Positions 42,166-50,573 of a stretch of 64,000 nt of DNA are shown piece by piece (positions within the stretch are counted from its first letter, which is position 1; each line of letters opens with the position of its first letter). The stretch is from contig JAEZKQ010000003.1 in assembly GCA_023436115.1 (NCBI GenBank), positions 1-64,000 of the forward strand, given 5' to 3'. The notes under the pieces were generated by a model. It worked only from the letters and a program-made list of their open reading frames with translations, ran no database searches and had not been told where the DNA came from. The DNA is from Bacillota bacterium (GTDB taxonomy: Bacteria; Bacillota; Clostridia; Christensenellales; SZUA-584). The position numbers and the translations under genes are program-made.

Positions 42166-42975
42166 TCACTGCTCCGTGTCCGGGACGGTTTCGTTTCGTT
42201 TATCTTTTGTCTTCGCCAACGCTATGCGCGCTCCGCTGTCCTGCAGCATCGCAATCTGCTCCGGGCCGATGCCGTCGTCCGTCACCAGCGCGCTGATCTC
42301 GCGCACGTCCGCGAACCGACAAAGGCTCTGCCTGCCTATTTTGGTGGAATCCGCAAGCGCAATACACTGCTGCGCCGTGGTGATTATCTTTTTCTTAAAG
42401 CCCGCTTCCGCGACGCTGCCCGTAAACAGTTCGCCGTGCCGTCCTACAGCGCTCACGCCCAAAAAAGCCACATCCACGCGATAGCGTTCCAGCGCATCCT
42501 CGGCAGAAGGTCCGCGGCAGGCCAGCGTATCGGCCTTTAATTCGCCGCCGATTAATATCACAGAGATGAACGAACGGCTGACCAGCTCGGTTGCAATCGC
42601 GATACTGTTCGTGAGCGCGGTGATATGCACGCTGCCCGGCAGACACTTCGCCAGCACATGCCCCGTTGAGCCCGAATCAAAAAACACCGTGGTGCCGTCT
42701 TTCAAAAAGCCCAGCGCTTTTTTCGCAATGGCAAGCTTGCTGTCTTTGTTGGCAATATCCTGCTGCACTGCCGGCCGCTGTGTCTGTATCGGGCTGGGGG
42801 TCAGTATCGCCCCGCCGTGCGTCCTTATCGCTTTTCCCGCGCGCACAAGCTCGTCGATATCGCGCCGGGCCGTCATCTCCGTAACATCAAAATACCGGCT
42901 CAGCTCACCGATTTGCACCTCGCCGTTCTCGCGCAGCATGTCCAATATATGAATCAGTCTCTTTTCCTTTAACAT
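42166..42975 (-). CDS. DeoR-family transcriptional regulator
   Basis: 269 residues. The N-terminal DeoR helix-turn-helix (RLIHILDMLRENGEVQIGELSRYFDVTEMTARRDIDELVRAGKAIRTHGGA) is complete. The C-terminal DeoRC domain carries DGTTVFFDSGSTGHVLAKCL, binding a phosphosugar effector. It shares a transcript with the downstream oxidoreductase and probably represses both in the absence of its effector. Confidence 0.93.
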   Translation of the reverse strand: MLKEKRLIHILDMLRENGEVQIGELSRYFDVTEMTARRDIDELVRAGKAIRTHGGAILTPSPIQTQRPAVQQDIANKDSKLAIAKKALGFLKDGTTVFFDSGSTGHVLAKCLPGSVHITALTNSIAIATELVSRSFISVILIGGELKADTLACRGPSAEDALERYRVDVAFLGVSAVGRHGELFTGSVAEAGFKKKIITTAQQCIALADSTKIGRQSLCRFADVREISALVTDDGIGPEQIAMLQDSGARIALAKTKDKRNETVPDTEQ

Positions 42976-43069
42976 GAGTCTCCTTTTGGTATGAATAAAT
43001 GTTGTATATGTCTTTCACCATACTTAATCATAAACAGAGTTCAAGCGAATGAATCATTGATTATTTGTA

Positions 43070-43290
43070 ATATGTCACCATAGCTCATTAAGCAATAAGC
43101 CTGCCGTCTGATCTATAAGCAGCTTCCCTCAAGAGGGAGGTGCCGATACGCGACACAGGGAGATTGTTCTCAGTCTCGTAAGACACTTAAAATGTTTTAA
43201 CCACAATAACCAAAAAAGAAAACTCTTCCTCAGCCAGCTCAAGCTGACAGCTTCCGTTCCTCCCCTTAGGGGTTGTCATCAGAGGGAACC
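43070..43290. repeat. Dispersed repeat region
   Basis: Two fragments of a common intergenic repeat: CAGCTTCCCTCAAGAGGGAGGTGCCGATACGCGACAC..GTTCTCAGTCTCGTAAGACACTTAAAA (about 43118-43195) and CCTCAGCCAGCTCAAGCTGACAGCTTCC..CCCCTTAGGGG (about 43214-43274). The second matches a copy near 13112. No gene is seen in 42976-43360. Confidence 0.6.
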
Positions 43291-43360
43291 TTCCTAAAAA
43301 GCATCGTTATGCGAAGGAGATAATTATGAATTCAATTTCTAAAAACGCAAGAACAAAAAA

Positions 43361-43386
43361 TACCCGAGGCATAAAAGCCCCGGGCA
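43361..43386 (-). terminator. Terminator of the phage-like cassette
   Basis: On the minus strand GCCCGGGGC-TTTTAT-GCCTCGGGT then ATTTTTT, 20 nt after the endolysin stop. Confidence 0.85.
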
Positions 43387-43407
43387 TCAACCGTTATTTT
43401 GTTTCTC

Positions 43408-44310
43408 TTACCCCATCAGCGCCGCCCATGTCTTGGGACCCACAATGCCGTCCGTTTCCAGTCCATGTGCTTTCTGATACGCCTTCACAGCACCTTGCGT
43501 CTTGGGACCATAGCTGCCGTCAATACCGCCTGTATGATAGCCCTTGTTCTCCAGTGCCTGCTGCACCGCGCGCACATCGTCGCCCGATATATACGGCTTG
43601 GCTGTGAGCTTTATGAGCCGCGTATAAACCGCCGCTTTCTGCGCGCCGCCCCAGCATTTTAGCCGCCCGAAACGGTTCCATCCGGCTTTGGAAAGCGCCT
43701 CGCGCACCACGCCGTCGTCGCGGCCCTTGGCGTGTACCACCGTACCGTCCCCCATGTATACGCCCACATGATACACCTTGTCCTTCGTTAAGTATTTCTT
43801 AAAAACAAGATCGCCCGCCGCGAGCTGTATTTTGTCAATGCTGCTGCACACATCTCTATACAGCCCGTCGGCGGACCTATCGGAGGAAATCAATCCCGCA
43901 TCCAGCAAATATTTGACAACAAGCCCCGAGCAGTCATACGCAATCAGTGTCTGACCCGTCTGCACATGCTTATTATATGCCGCCATCGCACGCTCATAAT
44001 TCTTAGCTGAATCCTCCATACGCTTGATCAGCGCGGGTGTCATTGCCTGTCCCTGCGCGCCCCACACATACAATGCCCCCACTTGAGACGCGATGAAATT
44101 TAAGAACTTGCTTTTCTCATCCGCCGCGCCATTCCACACTTCGGGGCTTACAAGGCCTGCCGCGTCCTTCACATACCCCGTGATATACGCGATCAATATG
44201 CCCGATGCATTCTCTTCAATCACATGAACGGCATCGCCGCATTGCAGCGTGCCGATTGCGTTTCCCGTTGCGCTGCCGTAAACGGTCAGTGTTTTTGCCG
44301 CAATCTTCAT
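43408..44310 (-). CDS. Phage endolysin: NlpC/P60 peptidase with peptidoglycan-binding domain
   Basis: 300 residues. Residues 1-50 resemble an SH3-like domain. An NlpC/P60 peptidase domain (about 65-220) has catalytic Cys in LIAYDCSGLVVKYL, His in KVYHVGVYMGDG and a third polar residue in VVHAKGR. A C-terminal PG_binding_1 domain (about 235-300) has DDVRAVQQALENKGYHTGGIDGSYGPKTQGAVKAYQ. It would cleave stem peptides during lysis. It is the last gene of the phage-like cassette. No Sec signal is visible, so release would need a holin. Confidence 0.9.
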   Translation of the reverse strand: MKIAAKTLTVYGSATGNAIGTLQCGDAVHVIEENASGILIAYITGYVKDAAGLVSPEVWNGAADEKSKFLNFIASQVGALYVWGAQGQAMTPALIKRMEDSAKNYERAMAAYNKHVQTGQTLIAYDCSGLVVKYLLDAGLISSDRSADGLYRDVCSSIDKIQLAAGDLVFKKYLTKDKVYHVGVYMGDGTVVHAKGRDDGVVREALSKAGWNRFGRLKCWGGAQKAAVYTRLIKLTAKPYISGDDVRAVQQALENKGYHTGGIDGSYGPKTQGAVKAYQKAHGLETDGIVGPKTWAALMG

Positions 44311-44331
44311 CCTTTGCCTCCAAAAATCATA

Positions 44332-45027
44332 TTACCTGACAAACACATAAACACGCTTCAAATTGGTCTGTCCGCCGGTGCTCTCGGCGCGCGAAATGCC
44401 ATACGTCAAGCTTGTAGCCGATGCCATTGTTACCAAACGGTAATCAACGCTGAAGTCAGCCGGGTTGTATGAATAAGCCCTGAAAGAAGCGGGTATTATC
44501 ACGCCGCTTGCGTCCAACGGCGCAACGTATACACTGCCCGCCGTACCGCCGTCCGCTGTCCGAAACTGTATCATCATTTCGCTTTTACCAGCCTGAGACG
44601 GTATCGAAAAAGTGCCGGCTGTGCTCAGCACACCGCTGTCCGCGACAAGCGTCCAATTAAGCGCATTCTCATGCATCTTCGCCTTTGTCACCGCCCTGTC
44701 CGCCAGCTTAGCAGTCGCAATCGCCCCGTCCGACACCGAACCGGATACCACATCATCGATCTGGCTTTTTAGATCCGCAATCTGTTGATGCACCGTTTCG
44801 CCTGCCACATGGCCGATTGCCGCGCTCCCGATATGCTCCGCGCCGCTTTGCCCCGTCTGCGTGCTTTCGAGCTGAGCTGTCAGCGTATCGTTCAGATAAG
44901 CTTTGATCTGATCGGATATGCCCTGCACCTGCGCGCGGGCCTGCTCCTCGCTTACCGGAGCAGACGGATAATGCACTTTGTTATTCAGCCCGTCTGCAGG
45001 ACTGAATGCCATCCTTTGAAAAGACAT
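44332..45027 (-). CDS. Putative phage tail fibre/host-recognition protein
   Basis: 231 residues from ATG 45027, which has GAGGTAAAGAGT upstream. The larger open frame runs into the previous gene. A helical N-terminal half (QARAQVQGISDQIKAYLNDTLTAQLES, LADRAVTKAKMHENA) resembles tail-fibre coiled segments. The beta-rich C-terminal half (WTLVADSGVLSTAGTFSIPSQAG..KRVYVFVR) looks like a receptor-binding tip. The role is inferred from position and pattern. Confidence 0.6.
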   Translation of the reverse strand: MSFQRMAFSPADGLNNKVHYPSAPVSEEQARAQVQGISDQIKAYLNDTLTAQLESTQTGQSGAEHIGSAAIGHVAGETVHQQIADLKSQIDDVVSGSVSDGAIATAKLADRAVTKAKMHENALNWTLVADSGVLSTAGTFSIPSQAGKSEMMIQFRTADGGTAGSVYVAPLDASGVIIPASFRAYSYNPADFSVDYRLVTMASATSLTYGISRAESTGGQTNLKRVYVFVR

Positions 45028-45032
45028 ACTCT

Positions 45033-46865
45033 TTACCTCTTCGTTTTTGAGTTGCTCATATACGTGATGCGCAGCCCCGTGAACCCGACACCGCGGTCTT
45101 TTTCTGCTCCCGATACACGGATCTGTATATAAACGCATTTACGCAGATTCAGCCGCATCGCAAACGTGCGCGTAAACCGCAACACGTCCCATGTAAAAGC
45201 CGCCCAATTGAAGCCGTCCCACGAGAAGGACTTGATATCATATTCGCGCCTGCGGTACACATCAACCTTGTCGGTTCCCACCGTCACCGTGGCCTTGATA
45301 TTGCCGTCTGACGCAAAGCTCGGATACAGCGTTAAAAATGTCTTCAGCTCTTCCGGTTTGCCTAAGTCAAAAGCCTTGCTTGTGTAATACGCCTCAAAAG
45401 CGTGACCGAAGTCGTTTTGATTCTTGATAAAGCGCACGATGCCGCTGTCGCTTCCATAGCATAAATCAGTGCCGTCTTCACAAAACACGCGGGCCTTGAT
45501 ATTGTCAAAGCGATACCAAGAAAGCCGCCGCTGAGCCCGCTCGTAGTCTGCGTAGTTGTAATACGGCGTTTGCTCGTAATCCCACAAATACGCGTGACCT
45601 CCCGCGCAAAGCCAATAATACCGCCCATAATCCGCCGAACACGCCTGTGCCAAGCTGTCTTCTTCCAGCAGCAGTGCATCAATATTTGCGCTTAAAGGCT
45701 TCACCGCGTTTTCTAATGCATTATCGGTCGACACCAGCATATGCACACCTTTTTTGCTGTGCGCAAAAACAAGCCGGTTATCAATAAGCTGTACGCTCCC
45801 CGGCATGTCGCACCCGATCGTGCTGTGACATTCCTTCACAGGATAATACGCATCCTGCCCGTCAAATGAATACCCCACGGTAAATATGGAGCTTTCCTTG
45901 AATATCACGAGCTCGCCGCCCATTTTTGCCGCAGCGGCTATGGGCTGGTTGTTCTGGTCAAGATACTCTTCACCCGTGTCCGGAAAATAGCGCATACCAC
46001 CGCCCATGTGATGCCCCAGATCGCTGTGCCAATAGCTTCTGGGATAATCCGCGTTGCCCATCACAAACACGCGCGTTCCGCCATAAACCCCCGCAGCCTC
46101 ACCACCGAAAGGCACCGCCACACGGCAAGCCGCAATTTTAAGCTTGCTGCCCGCCACGGTTTTGTACGCTGTGATGCATACATTGTTCGTTCCGGCAGGC
46201 GGTGCGCCGTATGGGCTTGTCCCGCCCGCAAAGTTTACTGTGCCCGCCGCGCGGCTCACGCTAAAATGAACACCCTCTGTTAAATCCACCGAACCAACGC
46301 TCACCGATACGGCGGCCGCATCCAGCCCTGTCTTAGGAAGCCGAAACACAGCCGCCGCGCCATCGGCGTTATATTTTACTGAGAACCCGGCGCCAATCAG
46401 GTTATATGCTTCCCCCAAATCGTTTCCGGACAGATCGGGCCGCGTGTTTATCATCACAACAGGCACGTATGGTACCACCGCCGCCACCCTAAAATCTGGC
46501 GCGATCTCCCAGATTTCCGTGCCGTCCAGATAATAAAGCCTATCGCCGAATTCGCAGAACACCCCGCTCTTATCCGGCATACCCGACTTGATCTGCACGG
46601 CCCTCTCACCGCGCCATTTATACAGACGTGTCCCCGCATGCACAATAAAAAAATTGTTATATAGCGGCGATATCATGTGTACACTGCCATGAAAACCGCC
46701 GACAGCCAGCGTCTGCCCGTCTCTCTTCACAAGCGCGCGGCCCTTAAACCACATATTGAGCATATCGGGGCTTTGATGATCTTCCACGCTATATTCAGGA
46801 TCGTTCACATTGAGTCCGCCGTTCAAATCGGGCAGTACAATCTCCTTGATATTCGTATCTCGCAT
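45033..46865 (-). CDS. Large phage structural protein, possibly a podovirus tail nozzle
   Basis: 610 residues from ATG 46865 (GAGGA upstream). The frame extends to 46928 but overlaps the preceding gene. The N-terminus IVLPDLNGGLNVNDPEYSVEDHQSPDMLNMWFKGRALVKRDG is the opening seen in podovirus tail stabilisation or nozzle-type proteins. The middle has repeated FGDRLYYLDG, GELVIFKESSIFTVGY, DNRLVFAHSKKGVHML and YYWLCAGGHAYLWDYE blades, consistent with a beta-propeller. I infer a nozzle/gp10-gp12-like role. Confidence 0.6.
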   Translation of the reverse strand: MRDTNIKEIVLPDLNGGLNVNDPEYSVEDHQSPDMLNMWFKGRALVKRDGQTLAVGGFHGSVHMISPLYNNFFIVHAGTRLYKWRGERAVQIKSGMPDKSGVFCEFGDRLYYLDGTEIWEIAPDFRVAAVVPYVPVVMINTRPDLSGNDLGEAYNLIGAGFSVKYNADGAAAVFRLPKTGLDAAAVSVSVGSVDLTEGVHFSVSRAAGTVNFAGGTSPYGAPPAGTNNVCITAYKTVAGSKLKIAACRVAVPFGGEAAGVYGGTRVFVMGNADYPRSYWHSDLGHHMGGGMRYFPDTGEEYLDQNNQPIAAAAKMGGELVIFKESSIFTVGYSFDGQDAYYPVKECHSTIGCDMPGSVQLIDNRLVFAHSKKGVHMLVSTDNALENAVKPLSANIDALLLEEDSLAQACSADYGRYYWLCAGGHAYLWDYEQTPYYNYADYERAQRRLSWYRFDNIKARVFCEDGTDLCYGSDSGIVRFIKNQNDFGHAFEAYYTSKAFDLGKPEELKTFLTLYPSFASDGNIKATVTVGTDKVDVYRRREYDIKSFSWDGFNWAAFTWDVLRFTRTFAMRLNLRKCVYIQIRVSGAEKDRGVGFTGLRITYMSNSKTKR

Positions 46866-46881
46866 TCTTCCTCCCATACGC

Positions 46882-47520
46882 TCACGCTGTACGCAGCCAC
46901 ATATATACCGGTATAGACGGCTGAACATTGGTATGCGGTGCAGACGCGCCCGACGGCTCGTTCACCGCAGCCGTGCTCTGGTTCACAGCCGTCGCGGCCA
47001 GATTCACCGCAGCCGTATACTGATTCACGGCCACCGCCGCGTTCGCGTAATACCTCGCGCGGCATTGCCCGTTGTTCAATCCTATATTGATATACTCAGC
47101 ATTTTGCAGCGGTCCGTTGTTGGAAGCGATATTGGAGGCGTGCGTGTGCGCATCCTGTGTATGTGTATGGGCGTTTTGTATATGCGTGTGTGCACTTTGC
47201 GTGTGTGTATGCGCGCTTTGCACATGCGTATGCGTCCCGTTCTGCGCCGCCGTGAGGCATACCTCTTTCACACCCGTCTTTTGCCCCGCCCGAGCAAAGT
47301 CGTCATCCTGGGTATCCACGCCCACAAGGCAGCACCCTTGTGCATATCGCTTCCACTCACCGCCAAAATGCACCGACGGATTCTCGTCCGCCAGCGACAG
47401 ATAAATGGAGCCCACGGGAAACACCTTAAACAGTATTTCTCCCTTCACATTCTCCGCCACGTCCGAAAGCCGCTTAGACAACCGCAGAAACTGATCCAGC
47501 GTCACATAAGGCTGCGCCAT
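46882..47520 (-). CDS. Phage fibre/baseplate protein with His-Thr-His heptads
   Basis: 212 residues. After a helical N-terminus, FPVGSIYLSLADENPSVHFGGEWKRY is the tail-collar/baseplate signature. Residues 97-127 hold five HTH triplets at exact seven-residue spacing. Residues 164-191 hold four AVNxxxA heptads. The protein ends in IPVYMWLRTA, typical of phage fibre C-termini. HxH arrays in T4 gp37 bind iron along the fibre needle. The same is suggested here. Confidence 0.75.
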   Translation of the reverse strand: MAQPYVTLDQFLRLSKRLSDVAENVKGEILFKVFPVGSIYLSLADENPSVHFGGEWKRYAQGCCLVGVDTQDDDFARAGQKTGVKEVCLTAAQNGTHTHVQSAHTHTQSAHTHIQNAHTHTQDAHTHASNIASNNGPLQNAEYINIGLNNGQCRARYYANAAVAVNQYTAAVNLAATAVNQSTAAVNEPSGASAPHTNVQPSIPVYMWLRTA

Positions 47521-47545
47521 GCTTTCTCACCTCGTCTCATCTCTT

Positions 47546-47908
47546 CTAATACATACCGTCCGCCGCACCGTATTCGTCCGTAATGTCAGCTTCGCCCGGG
47601 CGTATCGTTCGTATCAGCGCACGGTACATCGCGCTGTAATCCGCGTACATATCACCGTTCTTATCCGCCAGCGCAAAGCTCGCCGCCAGCCCATATGGCA
47701 TAATGCGCTCTGCCGTATCGTCGCTGATTTGCAACGTATCGTCCAGCGTGCTGATGCCGCGCGTTAAAGTGACATCCTCATAAAAAGCCAGCTCCCGCTG
47801 CAACACATCGATCAACGCGGGTGCCCGCTGCGCATAGTCCGTCGTATCCGCACCTTCCGACTGATCGATCAGCGCCAGCGCCAGCTCAAAAACCTCTTCC
47901 GCTGTCAT
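47546..47908 (-). CDS. Phage head-tail connector-sized protein
   Basis: 120 residues, acidic, mostly helical (TAEEVFELALALIDQSEGADTTDYAQRAPALIDVLQRELAFYE). Short helical proteins after the capsid gene usually serve as head-completion or adaptor proteins, and the DYAQRAPALIDVL pattern fits gp6-type connectors. No enzyme motif. Assignment rests on size, helical pattern and order. Confidence 0.55.
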   Translation of the reverse strand: MTAEEVFELALALIDQSEGADTTDYAQRAPALIDVLQRELAFYEDVTLTRGISTLDDTLQISDDTAERIMPYGLAASFALADKNGDMYADYSAMYRALIRTIRPGEADITDEYGAADGMY

Positions 47909-47929
47909 CCTCTTGTCCCTCCTTATTAG

Positions 47930-48065
47930 TGATCCCAGTACATTGGGGCTTGTACCCTTCAGGGTATGCCCGTCTTATTCCCCGTAGGGGCGGGTCTCCG
48001 CCGTGTGCCCTTTAGGGTACGCCCGCCCTCTTATTCCCTGTAGGCGCACCGTTGGTCGCCCGCCA
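47930..48065. repeat. Dispersed GC-rich repeat inside the phage cassette
   Basis: Two tandem-like units: ACCCTTCAGGGTATGCCCG..CCCCGTAGGGGCGGG and TGCCCTTTAGGGTACGCCCGCC..CCCTGTAGGCGC. Related sequences occur near 53515, 57365 and 61017. The core CCCTTTAGGG/GGGTAC is self-complementary. Confidence 0.6.
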
Positions 48066-48073
48066 CAATATCT

Positions 48074-48448
48074 CTATAACCGCAGCGCCTCTATCGTTAC
48101 CCCGGCCAACGCCTCCGAGGACAAAGCACCCCCACCCGCAGCCAGCAGCCCAACGCTAACCGTATTATCCGACAAACGCTTGTGCCGCGCAGTATCATAC
48201 AGCGCGATATACGCGGTCTTTCCCGCCGACACAGCGATATCCTTAGGCCCCAGCATCGCTCTTGGACCATCTCCCGTCAAAAGCCGCACAACAACGTCAA
48301 CCGCCGCGTTGATATTACTCACACGCAGTACCATTTTTCCGTCCCTGCGGCACGGCACGGTCTGCAAAGCCGCAGCCGCCGCTATGCCGTCCGTGGTCAG
48401 CGCTGCACTGTCTCCGCCCGTTATATCAAACACGCTCACATTCGCCAT
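48074..48448 (-). CDS. Phage-cassette protein of unknown function
   Basis: 124 residues, beta-rich (SVFDITGGDSAALTTDGIAAAAALQTVPCRRDGKMVLRVSNINAAVDVVVRLLTGDGPRAMLGPKDIAVSAGKTAYIALYD). Location directly after the capsid gene and size suggest a head decoration or stabilising protein. I do not recognise the family, so this is inference. Confidence 0.5.
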   Translation of the reverse strand: MANVSVFDITGGDSAALTTDGIAAAAALQTVPCRRDGKMVLRVSNINAAVDVVVRLLTGDGPRAMLGPKDIAVSAGKTAYIALYDTARHKRLSDNTVSVGLLAAGGGALSSEALAGVTIEALRL

Positions 48449-48460
48449 TGCCCATCCTCC

Positions 48461-49300
48461 TTATATCGCCGTCTCTTCAGCCGTGGTCAGATCCACACGG
48501 ATCAGCTCCGCGGGGCGTATCACCGTCCCGCCGTAAAGATGCAGTACCTTAAACGCATCGGCAAACGTCTTCTCCGGCTTATATCTCTCTATCATAGAGG
48601 CGGGTATCTGCTCGGCCAGCGCAATCGCCTGACGCGTAAACGCCATGCAATGATGCACATCGCCTGTCCTCTTAATGGAATTGCTCACATACACACCGAA
48701 ATTTAAATAACTGCCCTTAAAACCCTTGCCGAACACATCGGCGTTACCCTGCTGAAATACGATCTTACCGAGTACCAGCTTGGTATAAATCGCGGGTGAT
48801 ATCACCAAAAAACGCTCCTCTTCAAAAGGCACGTCCGCCTCCAGCAGCGCCTGTTCCGCTTCGGCCAGCGTCGATAGTATCGTCGCCGACGTACAGTTGG
48901 TGTTTTCAATCGTATTGCCCGCCTGAGTATGGAATCCCGCAATGTATTCATCCAGCGTCTGCGCGAGCGCCTTCTTGGCTTCCCGTACCTCCACGCCGAA
49001 CACCTCGCCCTGTGCTTGTGCCTTGTCTACCCTGTCCACTTCCACGTTCACGTACTTCGCTTCCGTGATGTAAAGGTCTTGGTTATGGCTCGCCTTTTGC
49101 TCCAGCGTGATGTCCTCACCCGGTATGTAATCACGCACCGTCGGACGGCCTACGCCCGCGATATGCAGCACATCGCCCTTTTTCGTGATCTCGCCGAGTA
49201 TCGGCCCTTTATAAGTTAAGTTTTTAAAAACACAGTCTCTTCCCCTGCCAACCATCAGCTCTTTGGCCAGAATCTCTGGCCTGAAACTTTCGTATGCCAT
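48461..49300 (-). CDS. Major capsid protein
   Basis: 279 residues. The start MAYESFRPEILAKELMVG, then LIYKGPILGEITKKGD-like and VEVDRVDKAQAQGEVFGVEVREAKKALAQTLDEYIAG segments, and the C-terminal FADAFKVLHLYGGTVIRPAELIRVDL match HK97-fold coat proteins of the P22-coat type. It lies directly downstream of the scaffold-like gene, the standard order. It would form the icosahedral shell. Confidence 0.8.
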   Translation of the reverse strand: MAYESFRPEILAKELMVGRGRDCVFKNLTYKGPILGEITKKGDVLHIAGVGRPTVRDYIPGEDITLEQKASHNQDLYITEAKYVNVEVDRVDKAQAQGEVFGVEVREAKKALAQTLDEYIAGFHTQAGNTIENTNCTSATILSTLAEAEQALLEADVPFEEERFLVISPAIYTKLVLGKIVFQQGNADVFGKGFKGSYLNFGVYVSNSIKRTGDVHHCMAFTRQAIALAEQIPASMIERYKPEKTFADAFKVLHLYGGTVIRPAELIRVDLTTAEETAI

Positions 49301-49314
49301 TCTTTACTCCTCTC

Positions 49315-49983
49315 TTAATCCTTTTGTCCCGTTAAATACGCCCAGATACGGCTGTGATTGCGCTCTAAATCTGCGCCCGACATATTCTTTATGGCGTCGT
49401 GGGATATCGGCCTTGGTGCGGCCCCACCCGCTCCCGCCGCCCCGCCCATGCTCGCAAAAGCATTCAGCGCATTGGTTTGCTGCGCCTGCTCCTGCGTTTT
49501 AAGCATATCGGCATATGCCGTAACAAGTGGTGTCCCGTCTTTCCACGCGGCCAGAATCGCCTCGGGCAGCCCCTTGGGGTCCACGTCAGGATGAGCGCTC
49601 AAAAACTCATCAAGCCGTGCGTTCACGGCCTCCTCCTCACGTTCCATACCCAGCCGCTGCTTCATCACACTCAGCGCCTCGGTGTCCGTCAGCCCGCTGC
49701 GCTGCGCAAACTCATGCGCCAGCGCATCCAGTTCTTCATAAGTTTTAAGCTTCTCACCCATTTTGGCAAGACGGTCACTCAGTTTATCGTAGTTGAGCCC
49801 CTTCTGGGCATAGGTCACCACCGCTTCTTTAGACAACGGCAGCTCCTCACTGTTGTAGCGCACTGTCAGAAACGCGTCGTCACGCCGTTCCTGTGCCTCT
49901 TGCAAGCCGCTTATGGCAGCTTTCTTATCCGGCTGGTTTGCCGTCAAATCGGCCTGTGGTTGGGCCGTTTCATACTTATCCAT
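49315..49983 (-). CDS. Phage scaffolding protein
   Basis: 222 residues, highly charged and helical: coiled-coil-like RLAKMGEKLKTYEELDALAHEFAQRSG and KQRLGMEREEEAVNARLDEFLSAHPDV. A Gly/Ala-rich stretch and a short C-terminal domain (ISHDAIKNMSGADLERNHSRIWAYLTGQ) follow. Scaffolds direct capsid assembly and are placed just before the coat gene, as here. There is no protease domain. Confidence 0.75.
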   Translation of the reverse strand: MDKYETAQPQADLTANQPDKKAAISGLQEAQERRDDAFLTVRYNSEELPLSKEAVVTYAQKGLNYDKLSDRLAKMGEKLKTYEELDALAHEFAQRSGLTDTEALSVMKQRLGMEREEEAVNARLDEFLSAHPDVDPKGLPEAILAAWKDGTPLVTAYADMLKTQEQAQQTNALNAFASMGGAAGAGGAAPRPISHDAIKNMSGADLERNHSRIWAYLTGQKD

Positions 49984-50073
49984 ATCTCCATCTCCCGTTA
50001 TATAAAAAAAGGCTTTATGCCGTTAAAATAAGTCTATAAGTAAGAGGCCGCACGTCTATGCAGCCCCTTTTGG

Positions 50074-50526
50074 CTATTTGCCGATAGTCATTTCAATCAC
50101 CCGGATAAGAGCAGAGATCAGTCCGGGCACAGCTGCCACCAGCGCAATAAGCCAAGTCCGTCTTGAGATCTGTTCCTTAGACGTGTTGCTTTCAATACGT
50201 TCTATTTTTTCACTGACGTGACTGAGCATTTCATAGATCAGCTTTGTCTCGCCCTTCATGCTTGTCTTGATGTTATCAATACGGCCATCTGTTTCGGCAA
50301 GCGCAATTCGTGCCTGATTCATTTGTTCTTCGAGCTTGTCGATCCTCTTGCTCTGCCGCTCCTCAAGCCGGTCTGTTTCATATTTGATTGCTTGGCCGAG
50401 AGCATCACAGCTTTCCGCTTTCAGCCCCAGCTTCTCAGACAACTCAGACAACTCAGACCATTGGGAAACCAGTGCATCCTGCTTCGTGACCCTCACCTCC
50501 TTCTTGTCTAGGTAACCATAAGGCAA
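50074..50526 (-). CDS. XhlA-like coiled-coil protein with C-terminal membrane helix
   Basis: About 150 residues. A long heptad region (about 25-115: SELSEKLGLKAESCDALGQ, RLEERQSKRIDKLEEQMNQARIALAETDGRIDNIKTS) is followed by one C-terminal membrane helix (TWLIALVAAVPGLISALIRVI). This resembles XhlA/hemolysin proteins that work with holins. The start is unclear: TTG 50526 has no ribosome binding site, while AAGGAGGTG lies 30 nt inside. Its place between portal and scaffold is unusual for a lysis protein. Confidence 0.55.
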   Translation of the reverse strand: MPYGYLDKKEVRVTKQDALVSQWSELSELSEKLGLKAESCDALGQAIKYETDRLEERQSKRIDKLEEQMNQARIALAETDGRIDNIKTSMKGETKLIYEMLSHVSEKIERIESNTSKEQISRRTWLIALVAAVPGLISALIRVIEMTIGK

Positions 50527-50573
50527 CGGTCACATTATTATTATATGCATCCACCGATACACCCGCCTGCCTG

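Noticed and set aside
46810..47583. 257-codon frame opposite the fibre gene
   Set aside because: Its Arg/Met/Cys-rich pattern is the complement of the His-Thr-His heptads. There is no ribosome binding site.
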